From Owenia fusiformis (Eukaryota; Annelida; Polychaeta; Sabellida; Oweniidae), in contig CAIIXF020000002.1 of assembly GCA_903813345.2 (NCBI GenBank), forward strand, positions 35,472,609 through 35,536,608: a DNA stretch of 64,000 nucleotides. The letters are read 5' to 3'. A model generated the notes under the pieces. It was not told where the DNA came from and did no database searches. It was given only the letters and a program-made list of their open reading frames with translations. Position 1 is the stretch's first letter. Each line of letters opens with the position of its first letter. The position numbers were made by a program, and so were the translations under genes. This document shows positions 43,093-56,756 of this stretch, piece after piece.

Positions 43093-46000
43093 ACATCCTA
43101 TCTTAAATACTGCTCTCTCCCTATATGGGTCTATTAAATCTCATATCCTATCTTCAATACTACTCTCTCCCTATATGTATCTATTAAATCTCATATCCTA
43201 TCTTCACTACTACTCTCTCCCTATATGGGTCTATTAAATCTCATATCCTATCTTCAATACTACTCTCTCCCTATATGGGTCTATTAAATCTCATATCTTA
43301 TCTTCAATACTACTCTCTCCCTATATGGGTCTATTAAATCTCATATTCTATCTTCAATACTACTCTCTCCCTATATGGGTCTATTAAATCTCATATTCTA
43401 TCTTCAATACTACTCTCTCCCTATATGGGTCTATTAAATCTCATATTCTATCTTCAATACTACTCTCTCCCTATATGGGTCTATTAAATCTCATATCCTA
43501 TCTTCAATACTACTCTCTCCCTATATGGGTCTATTAAATCTCATATCTTATCTTCAATACTACTCTCTCCCTATATGGGTCTACTAAATCTCATATAGTA
43601 TCTTCAATACTACTCTCTCCCTATATGGGTCTATTAAATCTCATATTCTATCTTCAATACTACTCTCTCCCTATATGGGTCTATTAAATCTCATATCCTA
43701 TCTTCAATACTACTCTCTCCCTATATGTATCTATTAAATCTCATATCCTATCTCAGCGGTGGCGGTAGGCATATATTTTTGTGAGTCATCATGACTCAGG
43801 TAGTTTCAAAAAAGTGAGTCACAAGAAAAAAAGTTGAGTCAAAGCTATAAAAGTGTTTTTCTTGAGTAAAAATGCATACAAAATGTAGAAACCACATACA
43901 AAATGTATTTTTTGATTTTGTGCATACCTTTTATTGTACTCTTATAGCACATTAACAACTAACAATTAATTAATTAGGCAATTGCAAGAAAAATGTCACT
44001 ATTAATCATCTGATTATCTGGTCCAGCGAGTCATGGGTGTGAATGGAGTGGGAGAGGAGTTTCTCCCTGTGTGTAGTTACACAAATTGGGGTCAAAGCGT
44101 TTCATGTTGAAATTCAACATTTTTGCAATCATTCCAAAGTCTAAAACGGCAATATAAGTCCGACCACAATACTGGGCATCATTTAAATTGAATACGGTAG
44201 AATCTTGTAATTATAGCTGATCAAATGAAACTGAAAGTAGATTTGTTTTCATACCTAATTTATCATCATTACCCCCCTTAATGTGCGATCGACTGGATTT
44301 TCTTGTGCCCATTATCTATCTTCATAGGATCAGCTTCAGATCTAGTGAATCGAAGATCTTAACTTGAGGGAGTTAATTGAAAATACTTGGTGAAAACTTA
44401 CGATAGATCGGTCACTGTGAGCACCATTGATAAACCTACTGCGCATTACATCTGCGCATGCTGATGAAGGGGACGGCTCAAGGAAACTTGCTAACTTAGC
44501 GAAGGAATTTTGCGAACTTGCGAAGGAAACTAAAGGTTCGTAAATCTAGCGTGTGAACATTCAAGGGAAGATTTTATGCGGTAATTTAGATAAATATACG
44601 ATCACTAAAATCCTTAGAAGGTAGTATGAAATTAATAAATTATTGTTCAATGTTATGTTCGTTTTATTGCATTTTTGATACGCCCCCTAGCAACGTGCTT
44701 CACGAGATAAACAAATCGAGGGATCAATCAATGTTTTCAAGTTTATCATTGAATCTGAATCACAGGGCTTTAAAAATTATATGAAATACCGAAATGAGAA
44801 AATGATCGGTAGGAAGGAGGCTCGATTGCGCTGAACGAAATGTTAGATTTCCGGAATTAGCAAAATTATAAATTTGATCAATCACTTATTTTCACGTATA
44901 GGGATCAATTTAACCAAGTACCAAGCGGGGATTTTACATGTGAAACAAACGTGCGTCAGAAAGACTCGGTAGACAATGAATATTTGCGTGAGAGTTGCAA
45001 AAATGTGAGTAAAAAACATAAAAAATTGCGTTAACGCCACCTCTGTATCTTCAATACTTCTCTCTCCCTATATGGGTCTATTAAATCTCATATCCTATCT
45101 TCAATACTTCTCTCTCCCTATATGGGTCTATTAAATCTCATATCCTATCTTCAATACTACTCTCTCCTTATATGGGTCTATTAAATCTCATATCCTATCT
45201 TCAATACTACTCTCTCCCTATATGGGTCTATTAAATCTCATATTCTATCTTCAATACTTCTCTCTCCCTATATGGGTCTATTAAATCTCATATCTTATCT
45301 TCAATACTACTCTCTCCCTATATGGGTCTATTAAATCTCATATTCTATCTTCAATACTACTCTCTCCCTATATGGGTCTATTAAATCTCATATCCTATCT
45401 TCAATACTACTCTCTCCCTATATGGGTCTATTAAATCTCATATCCTATCTTCAATACTACTCTCTCCCTATATGGGTCTATTAAATCTCATATCCTATCT
45501 TCAATACTACTCTCTCCCTATATGGGTCTATTAAATCTCATTTTCTATCTTCAATACTACTCTCTCCCTATATGGGTCTATTAAATCTCATATTCTATCT
45601 TCAATACTACTCCCTCACTATATGGTTACATTAAATCTCATATCCTATCTTCAATACTTCTCTCTCCCTATATGGGTCTATTAAATCTCATATCCTATCT
45701 TCAATACTACTCTCTCCCTATATGGGTCTATTAAATCTCATATCCTATCTTCAATACTACTCTCTCCCTATATGGTTACATTAAATCTCATATCCTATCT
45801 TCAATACTTCCCTCTCCCTATATGGGTCTATTAAATCTCATATCCTATCTTCAATACTACTCTCTCCCTATATGGGTCTATTAAATCTCATATTCTATCT
45901 TCAATACTACTCCCTCCCTATATGGGTCTATTAAATCTCATATTCTATCTTCAATACTACTCTCTCCCTATATGGGTCTATTAAATCTCATATCCTATCT

Positions 46001-49000
46001 TCAATACTACTCTCTCCCTATATGGGTCTATTAAATCTCATATCCTATCTTCAATACTACTCTCTCCCTATATGGGTCTATTAAATCTCATATTCTATCT
46101 TCAATACTACTCTCTCCCTATATGGGTCTATTAAATCTCATATCCTATCTTCAATACTACTCTCTCCCTATATGTATCTATTAAATCTCATATCCTATCT
46201 TCACTACTACTCTCTCCCTATATGGGTCTATTAAATCTCATATCCTATCTTCAATACTACTCTCTCCCTATATGGGTCTATTAAATCTCATATTCTATCT
46301 TCAATACTACTCTCTCCCTATATGGGTCTATTAAATCTCATATCCTATCTTCAATACTTCTCTCTCCCTATATGCGTCTATTAAATCTCATATTCTATCT
46401 TCAATACTACTCTCTCCCTATATGGGTCTATTAAATCTCATATCCTATCTTCAATACTACTCTCTCCCTATATAGGTCTATTAAATCTCATATCTTATCT
46501 TCAATACTACTCTCTCCCTATATGGGTCTATTAAATCTCATATCCTATCTTCAATACTTCTCTCTCCCTATATGGGTCTATTAAATCTCATATCCTATCT
46601 TCAATACTACTCTCTCCCTATATGGGTCTATTAAATCTCATATCCTATCTTCAATACTACTCTCTCCCTATATGGGTCTATTAAATCTCAAATTCTATCT
46701 TCAATACTACTCTCTCCCTATATGGGTCTATTAAATCTCATATTCTATCTTCAATACTACTCTCTCCCTATATGGGTCTATTAAATCTCATATCCTATCT
46801 TCAATACTACTCTCTCCCTATATGGGTCTATTAAATCTCATATTCTATCTTCAATACTACTCTCTCCCTATATGGGTCTATTAAATCTCATATTCTATCT
46901 TCAATACTACTCTCTCCCTATATGGGTCTATTAAATCTCATATCCTATCTTCAATACTACTCTCTCCCTATATGTATCTATTAAATCTCATATCCTATCT
47001 TCAATACTTCTCTCTCCCTATATGGGTCTATTAAATCTCATATCCTATCTTCAATACTACTCTCTCCCTATATGGGTCTATTAAATCTCATCTCCTATCT
47101 TCAATACTACTCTCTCCCTATATGGGTCTATTAAATCTCATATCCTATCTTCAATACTACTCTATCCATATATGGGTCTATTAAATCTCATATTCTATCT
47201 TCAATACTACTCTCTCCCTATATGGGTCTATTAAATCTCATATTCTATCTTCAATACTACTCTCTCCCTATATGGGTCTATTAAATCTCATATCCTATCT
47301 TCAATACTACTCTCTCCCTATATGGGTCTATTAAATCTCATATCCTATCTTCAATACTACTCTCTCCCTATATGGTTACATTAAATCTCATATCCTATCT
47401 TCAATACTTCCCTCTCCCTATATGGGTCTATTAAATATCATATCCTATCTTCAATACTACTCTCTCCCTATATGGGTCTATTAAATCTCATATCCTATCT
47501 TCAATACTACTCTCTCCCTATATGGGTCTATTAAATCTCATATCTTATCTTCAATACTACTCTCTCCCTATATGGGTCTATTAAATCTCATATTCTATCT
47601 TCAATACTACTCTCTCCCTATATGGGTCTATTAAATCTCATATCCTATCTTCAATACTTCTCTCTCCCTATATGGGTCTATTAAATCTCATATTCTATTT
47701 TCAATACTACTCTCTCCCTATATGGGTCTATTAAATCTCATATCCTATCTTCAATACTACTCTCTCCCTATATGGGTCTATTAAATCTCATATCCTATCT
47801 TCAATACTACTCTCTCCCTATATGGGTCTATTAAATCTCATATCTTATCTTCAATACTACTCTCTCCCTATATAGGTCTATTAAATCTCATATCTTATCT
47901 TCAATACTACTCTCTCCCTATATAGGTCTATTAAATCTCATATCCTATCTTCAATACTACTCTCTCCCTATATGGGTCTATTAAATCTCATATTCTATCT
48001 TCAATACTACTCTCTCCCTATATGGGTCTATTAAATCTCATATCCTATCTTCAATACTACTCTCTCCCTATATGGGTCTATTAAATCTCATATCCTATCT
48101 TCAATACTTCTCTCTCCCTATATGGGTCTATTAAATCTCATATCCTATCTTCAATACTTCTCTCTCCCTATATGGGTCTATTAAATCTCATATCCTATCT
48201 TCAATACTTCTGTCTCCCTATATGGGTCTATTAAATCTCATATCCTATCTTCAATACTACTCTCTCCCTATATGGGTCTATTAAATCTCATATTCTATCT
48301 TCAATACTACTCTCTCCCTATATGGGTCTATTAAATCTCATATCCTATCTTCAATACTACTCTCTCCCTATATGGGTCTATTAAATCTCATATCCTATCT
48401 TCAATACTTCTCTCTCCCTATATGGGTCTATTAAATCTCATATCCTATCTTCAATACTACTCTCTCCCTATATGGGTCTATTAAATCTCATATCCTATCT
48501 TCAATACTACTCTCTCCCTATATGGGTCTATTAAATCTCATATTCTATCTTCAATACTACTCTCTCCCTATATGTATCTATTAAATCTCATATCCTATCT
48601 TCAATACTACTCTCTCCCTATATGGGTCTATTAAATCTCATATCCTATCTTCAATACTACTCTCTCCCTATATGGGTCTATTAAATCTCATATCTTATCT
48701 TCAATACTACTCTCTCCCTATATGGGTCTATTAAATCTCATATTCTATCTTCAATACTACTCTCTCCCTATATGGGTCTATTAAATCTCATATTCTATCT
48801 TCAATACTTCTGTCTCCCTATATGGGTCTATTAAATCTCATATCCTATCTTCAATACTACTCTCTCCCTATATGGGTCTATTAAATCTCATATTCTATCT
48901 TCAATACTACTCTCTCCCTATATGGGTCTATTAAATCTCATATCCTATCTTCAATACTACTCTCTCCCTATATTGGTCTATTAAATCTCATATCTTATCT

Positions 49001-52000
49001 TCAATACTACTCTATATGGGTCTATTAAATCTCATATCTTATCTTCAATACTACTCTCTCCCTATATGGGTCTATTAAATCTCATATCCTATCTTCAATA
49101 CTACTCTCTCCCTATATGGGTCTATTAAATCTCATATCTTATCTTCAATACTACTCTCTCCCTATATGGGTCTATTAAATCTCATATCCTATCTTCAATA
49201 CTACTCTCTCCCTATATGGGTCTATTAAATCTCATATTCTATCTTCAATACTACTCTCTCCCTATATGTATCTATTAAATCTCATATCTTATCTTCAATA
49301 CTACTCTCTCCCTATATGGGTCTATTAAATCTCATATCCTATCTTCAATACTACTCTCTCCCTATATGGGTCTATTAAATCTCATATTCTATCTTCAATA
49401 CTACTCTCTCCCTATATGGGTCTATTAAATCTAATATTCTATCTTCAATACTACTCTCTCCCTATATGGGTCTATTAAATCTCATATTCTATCTTCAATA
49501 CTTCTGTCTCCCTATATGGGTCTATTAAATCTCATATCCTATCTTCAATACTACTCTCTCCCTATATGGGTCTATTAAATCTCATATTCTATCTTCAATA
49601 CTACTCTCTCCCTATATGGGTCTATTAAATCTCATATCCTATCTTCAATACTACTCTCTCCCTATATGGGTCTATTAAATCTCATATCCTATCTTCAATA
49701 CTACTCTCTCCCTATATGGGTCTATTAAATCTCATATCCTATCTTCAATACTACTCTCTCCCTATATGGGTCTATTAAATCTCATATTCTATCTTCAATA
49801 CTACTCTCTCCCTATATGGGTCTATTAAATCTCATATCCTATCTTCAATACTTCTCTCTCCCTATATGGGTCTATTAACTCTCATATCCTATCTTCAATA
49901 CTACTCTCTCCCTATATGGGTCTATTAAATCTCATATTCTATCTTCAATACTACTCTCTCCCTATATGGGTCTATTAAATCTCATATCCTATCTTCAATA
50001 CTACTCTCTCCCTATATGGGTCTATTAAATCTCATATCCTATCTTCAATACTACTCTCTCCCTATATGGGTCTATTAAATCTCATATCCTATCTTCAATA
50101 CTACTCTCTCCCTATATGGGTCTATTAAATCTCATATTCTATCTTCAATACTACTCTCTCCCTATATGGGTCTATTAAATCTCATATCCTATCTTCAATA
50201 CTACTCTCTCCCTATATGGGTCTATTAAATCTCATATCCTATCTTCAATACTACTCTCTCCCTATATGGGTCTATTAAATCTCATATCCTATCTTCAATA
50301 CTACTCTCTCCCTATATGGGTCTATTAAATCTCATATCCTATCTTCAATACTACTCTCTCCCTATATGGGTCTATTAAATCTCATATCCTATCTTCAATA
50401 CTACTCTCTCCCTATATGGGTCTATTAAATCTCATATCCTATCTTCAATACTACTCTCTCCCTATATGGGTCTATTAAATCTCATATTCTATCTTCAATA
50501 CTACTCTCTCCCTATATGGGTCTATTAAATCTCATATCCTATCTTCAATACTACTCTCTCCCTATATGGGTCTATTAAATCTCATATTCTATCTTCAATA
50601 CTTCTCTCTCCCTATATGCGTCTATTAAATCTCATATCCTATCTTCAATACTTCTCTCTCCCTATATGGGTCTATTAAATCTCATATCCTATCTTCAATA
50701 CTTCTCTCTCCCTATATGGGTCTATTAAATCTCATATCCTATCTTCAATACTACTCTCTCCCTATATGGGTCTATTAAATCTCATATCCTATCTTCAATA
50801 CTTCTCTCTCCCTATATGGGTCTATTAAATCTCATATCCTATCTTCAATACTTCTCTCTCCCTATATGGGTCTATTAAATCTCATATCCTATCTTCAATA
50901 CTACTCTCTCCCTATATGGGTCTATTAAATCTCATATCCTATCTTCAATACTACTCTCTCCCTATATGGGTCTATTAAATCTCATATTCTATCTTCAATA
51001 CTACTCTCTCCCTATATGGGTCTATTAAATCTCATATTCTATCTTCAATACTACTCTCTCCCTATATGGGTCTATTAAATCTCATATTCTATCTTCAATA
51101 CTACTCTCTCCCTATATGTATCTATTAAATCTCATATCCTATCTTCAATACTACTCTCTCCCTATATAGGTCTATTAAATCTCATATTCTATCTTCAATA
51201 CTACTCTCTCCCTATATGGGTCTATTAAATCTCATTAATCCTATCTTCAATACTTCTCTCTCCCTATATGGGTCTATTAAATCTCATATCCTATCTTCAA
51301 TACTTCTCTCTCCCTATATAGGTCTATTAAATCTCAAATTCTATCTTCAATACTACTCTCTCCCTATATGGGTCTATTAAATCTCAAATTCTATCTTCAA
51401 TACTACTCTCTCCTTATATGGGTCTATTAAATCTCAAATTCTATCTTCAATACTACTCTCTCCCGATCCCTATATGTATCTATTAAATCTCATATCCTAT
51501 CTTCAATACTACTCTCTCCCTATATGTATCTATTAAATCTCATATCCTATCTTCAATACTACTCTCTCCCTATATGGGTCTATTAAATCTCATATCCTAT
51601 CTTCAATACTTCTCTCTCCCTATATGGGTCTATTAAATCTCATATCCTATCTTCAATACTTCTCTCTCCCTATATGGGTCTATTAAATCTCAAATTCTAT
51701 CTTCAATACTACTCTCTCCCTATATGGGTCTATTAAATCTCAAATTCTATCTTCAATACTACTCTCTCCCTATATGTATCTATTAAATCTCATATCCTAT
51801 CTTCAATACTACTCTCTCCCTATATGGGTCTATTAAATCTCATATCCTATCTTCAATACTACTCTCTCCCTATATGGGTCTATTAAATCTCATATCTTAT
51901 CTTCAATACTACTCTCTCCCTATATGGGTCTATTAAATCTCATTTTCTATCTTCAATACTACTCTCTCCCTATATGGGTCTATTAAATCTCATTTTCTAT

Positions 52001-52098
52001 CTTCAATACTTCTCTCTCCCTATATGGGTCTATTAAATCTCATATCCTATCTTCAATACTTCTCTCTCCCTATATGGGTCTATTAAATCTCATTTCCT
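43093..52098. repeat. 50-bp satellite, about 154 copies, interrupted once
   Basis: Unit ctattaaatctcatatccta, tcttcaatactactctctcc, ctatatgggt, exactly 50 bp. Blocks are 43093-43753 and 45046-52098. Variation is confined to a few positions (tatcc/tattc/tatct, ctac/cttc, gggt/gtat). Rare variants recur at fixed distances: ggttacattaaatctc followed by cttccctctcc at 45774 and 47374 (1600 bp, 32 units), so a higher-order structure exists. Confidence 0.97.
43754..45045. mobile_element. 1.29-kb transposon in the satellite, 5-bp TSD TATCT
   Basis: Termini CAGCGGTGGCGGTAGGC and GCGTTAACGCCACCTCTG (inverted, imperfect after 11 bp); TATCT at 43749-43753 and 45046-45050. Removal restores a normal 50-bp unit. 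Inside the left end are gtgagtcatcatgactca and aaaaaagtgagtcac. No transposase frame. Confidence 0.83.
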
Positions 52099-52109
52099 AA
52101 TCTAATGAC

Positions 52110-52820
52110 TGTTATCATACATCAAGAATTTGTAGGTATATCTAGTATTGGAAACCATCCATAGGAAGACTATATACGAGGGTATATCATAAAGTTCTCA
52201 TAATATAGGAAGACTATATAGATGTCCATACACCATAAAACATGCAAGTCAATGAGATCTTTGAAGTCTTCTAAGTCAAGTAAGTGTTCCTTATAAAAAA
52301 GTGTTCCATCAAATAGATTTAACTGTATGTATAGAATAAAACTGGAGTAGTAGTTAAATACAAGTATTGATTTAATCTTAAATGCTAACTGTAAAATGTG
52401 ACCTAGTCTATGTACAGTATTGTTATTGGTTCATTTGTTATGTATGTACCATTCAAAAGTTAACTTGAGATCCCCCACATGGGCATGGATGGGGAATTTG
52501 ACAAAAACATTTTGACCTGTCTAATTCCTTACCCTGGGGCCAAATAAATGAGTCAACTTCCCTACCCTTGGGGCAATAAATCTGGTCAAATATTCGCGAC
52601 CACCTGGTCCTTCCACCATTTGAAATCTATTTTTAAACATCAGATATCATTGTTAGTAGACCAATGCTCATGAATGTTGAGGGATACACATGCTGTATTT
52701 TGTTTATGTCAATATTTTATTTAGATATACCATATATGGTCATAAGATTCTTCACGGAAAGTCCACTACACATGCTTCAATTAATTAATGAATGAAAAGT
52801 TCGTTTACGATTTACTTATA
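52110..52820. other. Intron or intergenic, nothing recognised
   Basis: AT-rich DNA right of the satellite. No frame or repeat of note. Confidence 0.4.
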
Positions 52821-52824
52821 TAAC

Positions 52825-53593
52825 CAGTGCTTTCAGTAGGTTTGTCCAAGAGTGCGTCCCTGGGACGGATGGATTTTCAAAAAGTGAGTCCCCCCTCAAA
52901 AAAGTGTGTCCCATGAAAAAAGGTTCCTGGGAATTCAAAGTCACGCTTTTACACTGAACGAAAAAACAAATCACGCAATTTGATAAGATAAAATTATTAA
53001 GATGCATGCGTGATCAACAATTGTGGCCAATCATAGGATTACCGCTTGGTACTGTAGTAACGATTTAGCGATTGTCCTATCACAGGCCTCGTACTATTTC
53101 AATCGGAAATATATATATCCAATTGTTTATGGTGCTTTAATGCCACCTTTTATAGTCTCTGGTGCTCGTTATCACTTTGTAATATCACTGATGTGGTTTA
53201 CACTGTTGTTTTGTAAGAGTTTATTTTTTTGTTTTTTGTTTTAAATCCTTATCTACATTTAACTAATGTCTTATTTACACTTAAAATCTTTTGCTTTCTA
53301 TGATGTAGGATCGAAGTACATCATATAGCTTTTTATTCATGTCTTTGTTTAGTGTTTGATTTTCTCCAGCCAGTGTTTTTAAGTCTAAGGCACACTTATT
53401 TTCACACTCCAGAAGTATGCAGTCTGCATACTTCCTGAAAAGAAACTTCGAAAGAAAATATTGTATTTCTTTTAGAAATAGAATATCCTCCCTTTATTTA
53501 GCGGATTTTGACCAAATTAAAGACTGAAGGTAAGATCATTTTCTGAGTCTATCAATTTTGTTAATGAAATCACAACAGGACTTTGCATCCAAG
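52825..53593. other. Possible left end of a CAGTGCTTTCAGTAGG element
   Basis: CAGTGCTTTCAGTAGG at 52825 is nearly the terminus of the element at 53596. It is followed by gtgcgtccctgggacgg and tttcaaaaagtgagtccc, patterned like the left end of element 43754-45045. A right end was not found. Confidence 0.35.
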
Positions 53594-54874
53594 CCCAGCC
53601 TTTCAGTAGGTTCGCTTTAGGTAGATATTCTAGGTTCGATTAGGTAAATATTTCAGGTTTGCTTTAGGTAACTATCATATGTTAAAATCCCATTGGTAGG
53701 TTCGCTTTAGGCGATGTTCAAATATGCAAATTAGGTGTTAGGTTCACTCTAGGTTCGAACCTAACCGAACCTAGATCTAGGTTCGCTTTAGGTAAATACT
53801 TAGCTGAACCTACATTTAGATTTGCTGTAGGTGAATATATGCTTAATAGTTTTAGTTTCAATTGGGTAAATCTACCTAACTGAACCTATTATATATAGTG
53901 TAGGCAAAGGATTTTTACGTAGGGTTCTGACTTCAGACATTTAACTGAAACTGTGGACCCCTGACCGCCATTGGATTCAACAGTTCCTTTGGTTTGGAAA
54001 AATTGTTTGGTTTGGACTTTCTAACGCTCAATGCAACCATATATTAACACACATTCGCTAAAAGCAACGTAATTCAAAAAAATATCTACTGCGGATATTG
54101 GGAAAATGCCGATGGATGAGAAAAATATTAGTGCCATTGGCACTAATAATCTTGTTTTTCTCATTAGTATCAGATTCAGCTAGCACAAACAGTACATTAA
54201 TAGTTAATTGTGAAGTATTACAGTCATTTGTGAAATTTCAAGACACATACAGGCTAATTTTGTCTTACATTCTTTTGATCATAGCAGAATATAATAGTGC
54301 GATAAAACCGAATAACCAAACCGAAAACTGAACCGAGGGATTCAAAACCAAACTGAATTGAAAATTTTGAAACAGTTTGACCCCTATTTGTACTACATGC
54401 AATTTAATTTGTAGATATGAATGTGTCTTGGTTAAAAATGTGGAAGTAATTTGATTGCATTCTGGAGATTTTAAGTTAGCCAATTATCTTAACCAGTTTT
54501 TTTTATCATTTTTTCATATCATTTGTTTTACCTTGATATACGCTTAGATTTCATCTGTAAGTATGCTTCTAATATATGTTCAGTGAAAATGATTAAGTTT
54601 TTTAGGTTCCCTTTAGGTAGCTCTAGATATTTCCAAGATTTTTAGGTTCGCTTTAGGTAAGTCTAAACATTTCAAAGTTTTTTAGATTCACATTAGGTTC
54701 GAACCTATAGTGAACCTAAAAGTTCCTAATTTTTAAAAGTGTTATAGGTAGTATTAGGTTTGAACCTGAAGTGGACCTACTTTTTGTAGGTTCGTTTAGG
54801 TAGCTGCCAAACTATGGGACTCACTTTTAGGTTTGCTTTAGGTTCGAACCTACATCACCTACTGAAAGGCTGGG
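53594..54874. mobile_element. 1.28-kb element with CCCAGCCTTTCAGTAGGT ends and AGGTTCG subrepeats
   Basis: Inverted termini CCCAGCCTTTCAGTAGGT (53594) and ACCTACTGAAAGGCTGGG (ending 54874). Both flanks of the interior carry many copies of aggttcgctttaggta in direct orientation, plus the palindrome aggttcgaaccta. The centre has a 77-codon frame (54098-54331) with a hydrophobic start, not recognised. No target duplication seen. Confidence 0.7.
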
Positions 54875-55181
54875 AGGGGCGGATCATTAAAAAATTTTGA
54901 GTCCCTTCATACAACATAACATGAAAAGCTAAAAACTGGTTTGAAACAAAAGATAGTGAAAAGGCAAGGCATGGCAAACAAGAGGATTAAAATATTTTGC
55001 ACTGATACAATAATAAGCTAGGGACCTGTTAAAATGAAAATAAGGGAAATATATAGGACTGATCAATATGAAAAGCGAGAAATATAAAAATATGAAAATG
55101 GCCATGTTACATTAATATTTCTGAAGTAAAGCAATATAGGTATCTAGGTGTTTACGTCGACCGAGCTTTAAAGCTGGACTA

Positions 55182-55650
55182 CGCTCCGAAACGCAATCTT
55201 GGGTTGTTTCGGGGGTGAAATTTATCATTTTGAGCTTAATGAAAGATTATAGAATCATGAACAAATGGGGCAAATCTTGTGTAGAAATACTTACGATAAA
55301 TGTGTCATTTCAAAGATTTTTCATTGAATTTGCTTCGATCGGAGCCGGCGATATGATTTTGGAAAGGTTTCTAAATGAAGAACGTGACGTCACTTCCGAA
55401 TCATAGCATTCAAAATAACCAGCGTTTAATTACCTTCACCATTCATAATGATACTGTGGTGCAGCGGTAGAATCCTCGCCGAGCACGCAGGAGGCCCGGG
55501 TTCGAATCCCGCATTCGCCTTTTAATTTTTTTAACTAAATGATTGTTCTTTGATATTACGCAGAAATTTTTTTTATTTATTTACATAAACTTTATATTAG
55601 AGTTTGAAAATGTAAAAACAATATATGTCAACATATTGCGTTTTGGAGCG
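55182..55650. mobile_element. Insertion in the LINE with CGCTCC(G/A)AAACGCAAT inverted ends
   Basis: CGCTCCGAAACGCAAT at 55182-55197 and ATTGCGTTTTGGAGCG at 55635-55650 pair as inverted ends. No target duplication; the LINE text on the two sides seems to overlap slightly (ALKLDY against GLRDNF). It contains a tRNA-like stretch at 55449-55519. Confidence 0.5.
55449..55519 (+). pseudogene. tRNA-derived SINE head or tRNA pseudogene
   Basis: A-box-like tggtgcagcggtaga and a perfect B-box, gggttcgaatccc, at tRNA spacing. The anticodon stem has one mismatch, position 33 would be G, the T stem ends in a C-C mismatch, and the acceptor arms (gatactg / attcgcc) do not pair. So it is not a working tRNA but keeps a pol III internal promoter. 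Confidence 0.7.
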
Positions 55651-56726
55651 ATGTGCAGGTTTAAGAGACAATTTTCATGTTAATAATACCTTAATGCCAA
55701 AGTCAAAACATATTAGAAATACGATCAGTAGTACCCTGACTAAACATTGTAATATTAATCGTGTGAATTTTGGAAATACCATGTACAATGCCATGTTTCT
55801 ACCAGCAATCCTTCATGCATGTGGAGTATTTGTTCTGAGTGAGTCGTCTTCCAAAGCGTTCTCCTCAATGCAATATAATATGGGTAGAGACATCCTTCAA
55901 CTTAAGTGTAACCCAGCAAGGGGAAGCACTGATGGGTGATTTTGGGTGGAAACCCATTTTAAGCTTGATTGATAAAAGACAGATTGATTTTTATGCCTAT
56001 TTAAAGTATGATATGCCACAAGGTCTGCACAAAGACATCTTTAATGAGTTATCTGACCTCTATCATAATAATAAGGAAATCTCATGGAAATTTTTCTCTA
56101 ATATTCAGTCAATTTTCACAAAGAATGGGTTAGATGGTGTCATGTTAAGGAATGATAGAGACTGGTATTCATCCTTTCTCTCAATATCTAAGGAAGAGCA
56201 TCAGAACAAATTCTTGAAGGCAATAAGTGAGAAATCATCTTTGACCACTTATCATGACCTTCAGCCTAGTGCACTTATGGCAGGGAGGACTATTTGTGTT
56301 ATGTGATTTCAACTACCACGATACAATTGATCATAGACTGTTTGAATGTCCAGCTGATCGCTTTATTAGACATGAACTCATGCTTGACTTTAAAAATGCT
56401 TGTTATAGTGAAATGTTCTCATATTTCCTGCAATTGTCACTGCAGGAGAAAACTAAATGGGTACTGGGTTCCTGTAACAGAGATATTTGGGGTCACGACC
56501 TAGCCAGAAAATTTGATGCTTGGTCAAAGCGATTTTTAGTCAAATTATACACTTCCATTTAAGTAAGTTTGTATGACATGAAATAACTTTATGCATGTAT
56601 ATTTTTAATATGTATGTTTTAGTACATAGATGTAACTGTAAAAATGCTGCACTACAAGTTTGTATGTGCCACTGTTCTAAAAGTGTTTTAGCAAATAAAT
56701 AAATTAAAAAAAGAAATACTACCTAC

Positions 56727-56756
56727 CTTGACTGCAATTACTTTAATGTCAGCCAT
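56727..56756 (-). CDS. Alternative candidate first coding exon of TMEM272-like gene
   Basis: On the minus strand, ATG at 56756 opens ten codons (MADIKVIAVK) followed by GTAGGT. It is also phase 0 and so compatible with exon 39489-39348. It lies just beyond the 3' tail of a LINE fragment. The donor is weaker than that at 60928; it may be chance or an alternative promoter. Confidence 0.15.

Larger units (their letters stand above)
55104..56706 (+). mobile_element. LINE fragment, same family as 14640-18210, interrupted
   Basis: 55104-55181 encodes VKQYRYLGVYVDRALKLDY; after an insertion, 55651-56562 continues with LRDNFHVN, SSTLTKHCNINRVNFGNTMY and LPAILHACGVFVL, then FGWKPILSLIDKRQIDFYAY and a Cys/His knuckle-like HDTIDHRLFECPADR. 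Two frameshifts (about 55920 and 56285) break it. The 3' end, gtgccactg...aaaagtgttt then agcaaataaataaatt, matches the other copy. Only the region after the YxDD block is present. Confidence 0.82.

Noticed and set aside
43093-52098. CRISPR-like direct repeats
   Set aside because: Units are contiguous without unique spacers and the DNA is eukaryotic; it is a satellite.
54098-54331. 77-codon frame with a signal-like start in element 53594-54874
   Set aside because: Hydrophobic starts are common in AT-rich DNA; nothing else supports coding.
55449-55519. Functional tRNA gene
   Set aside because: Acceptor arms do not pair, position 33 is not T, and stem mismatches are present.
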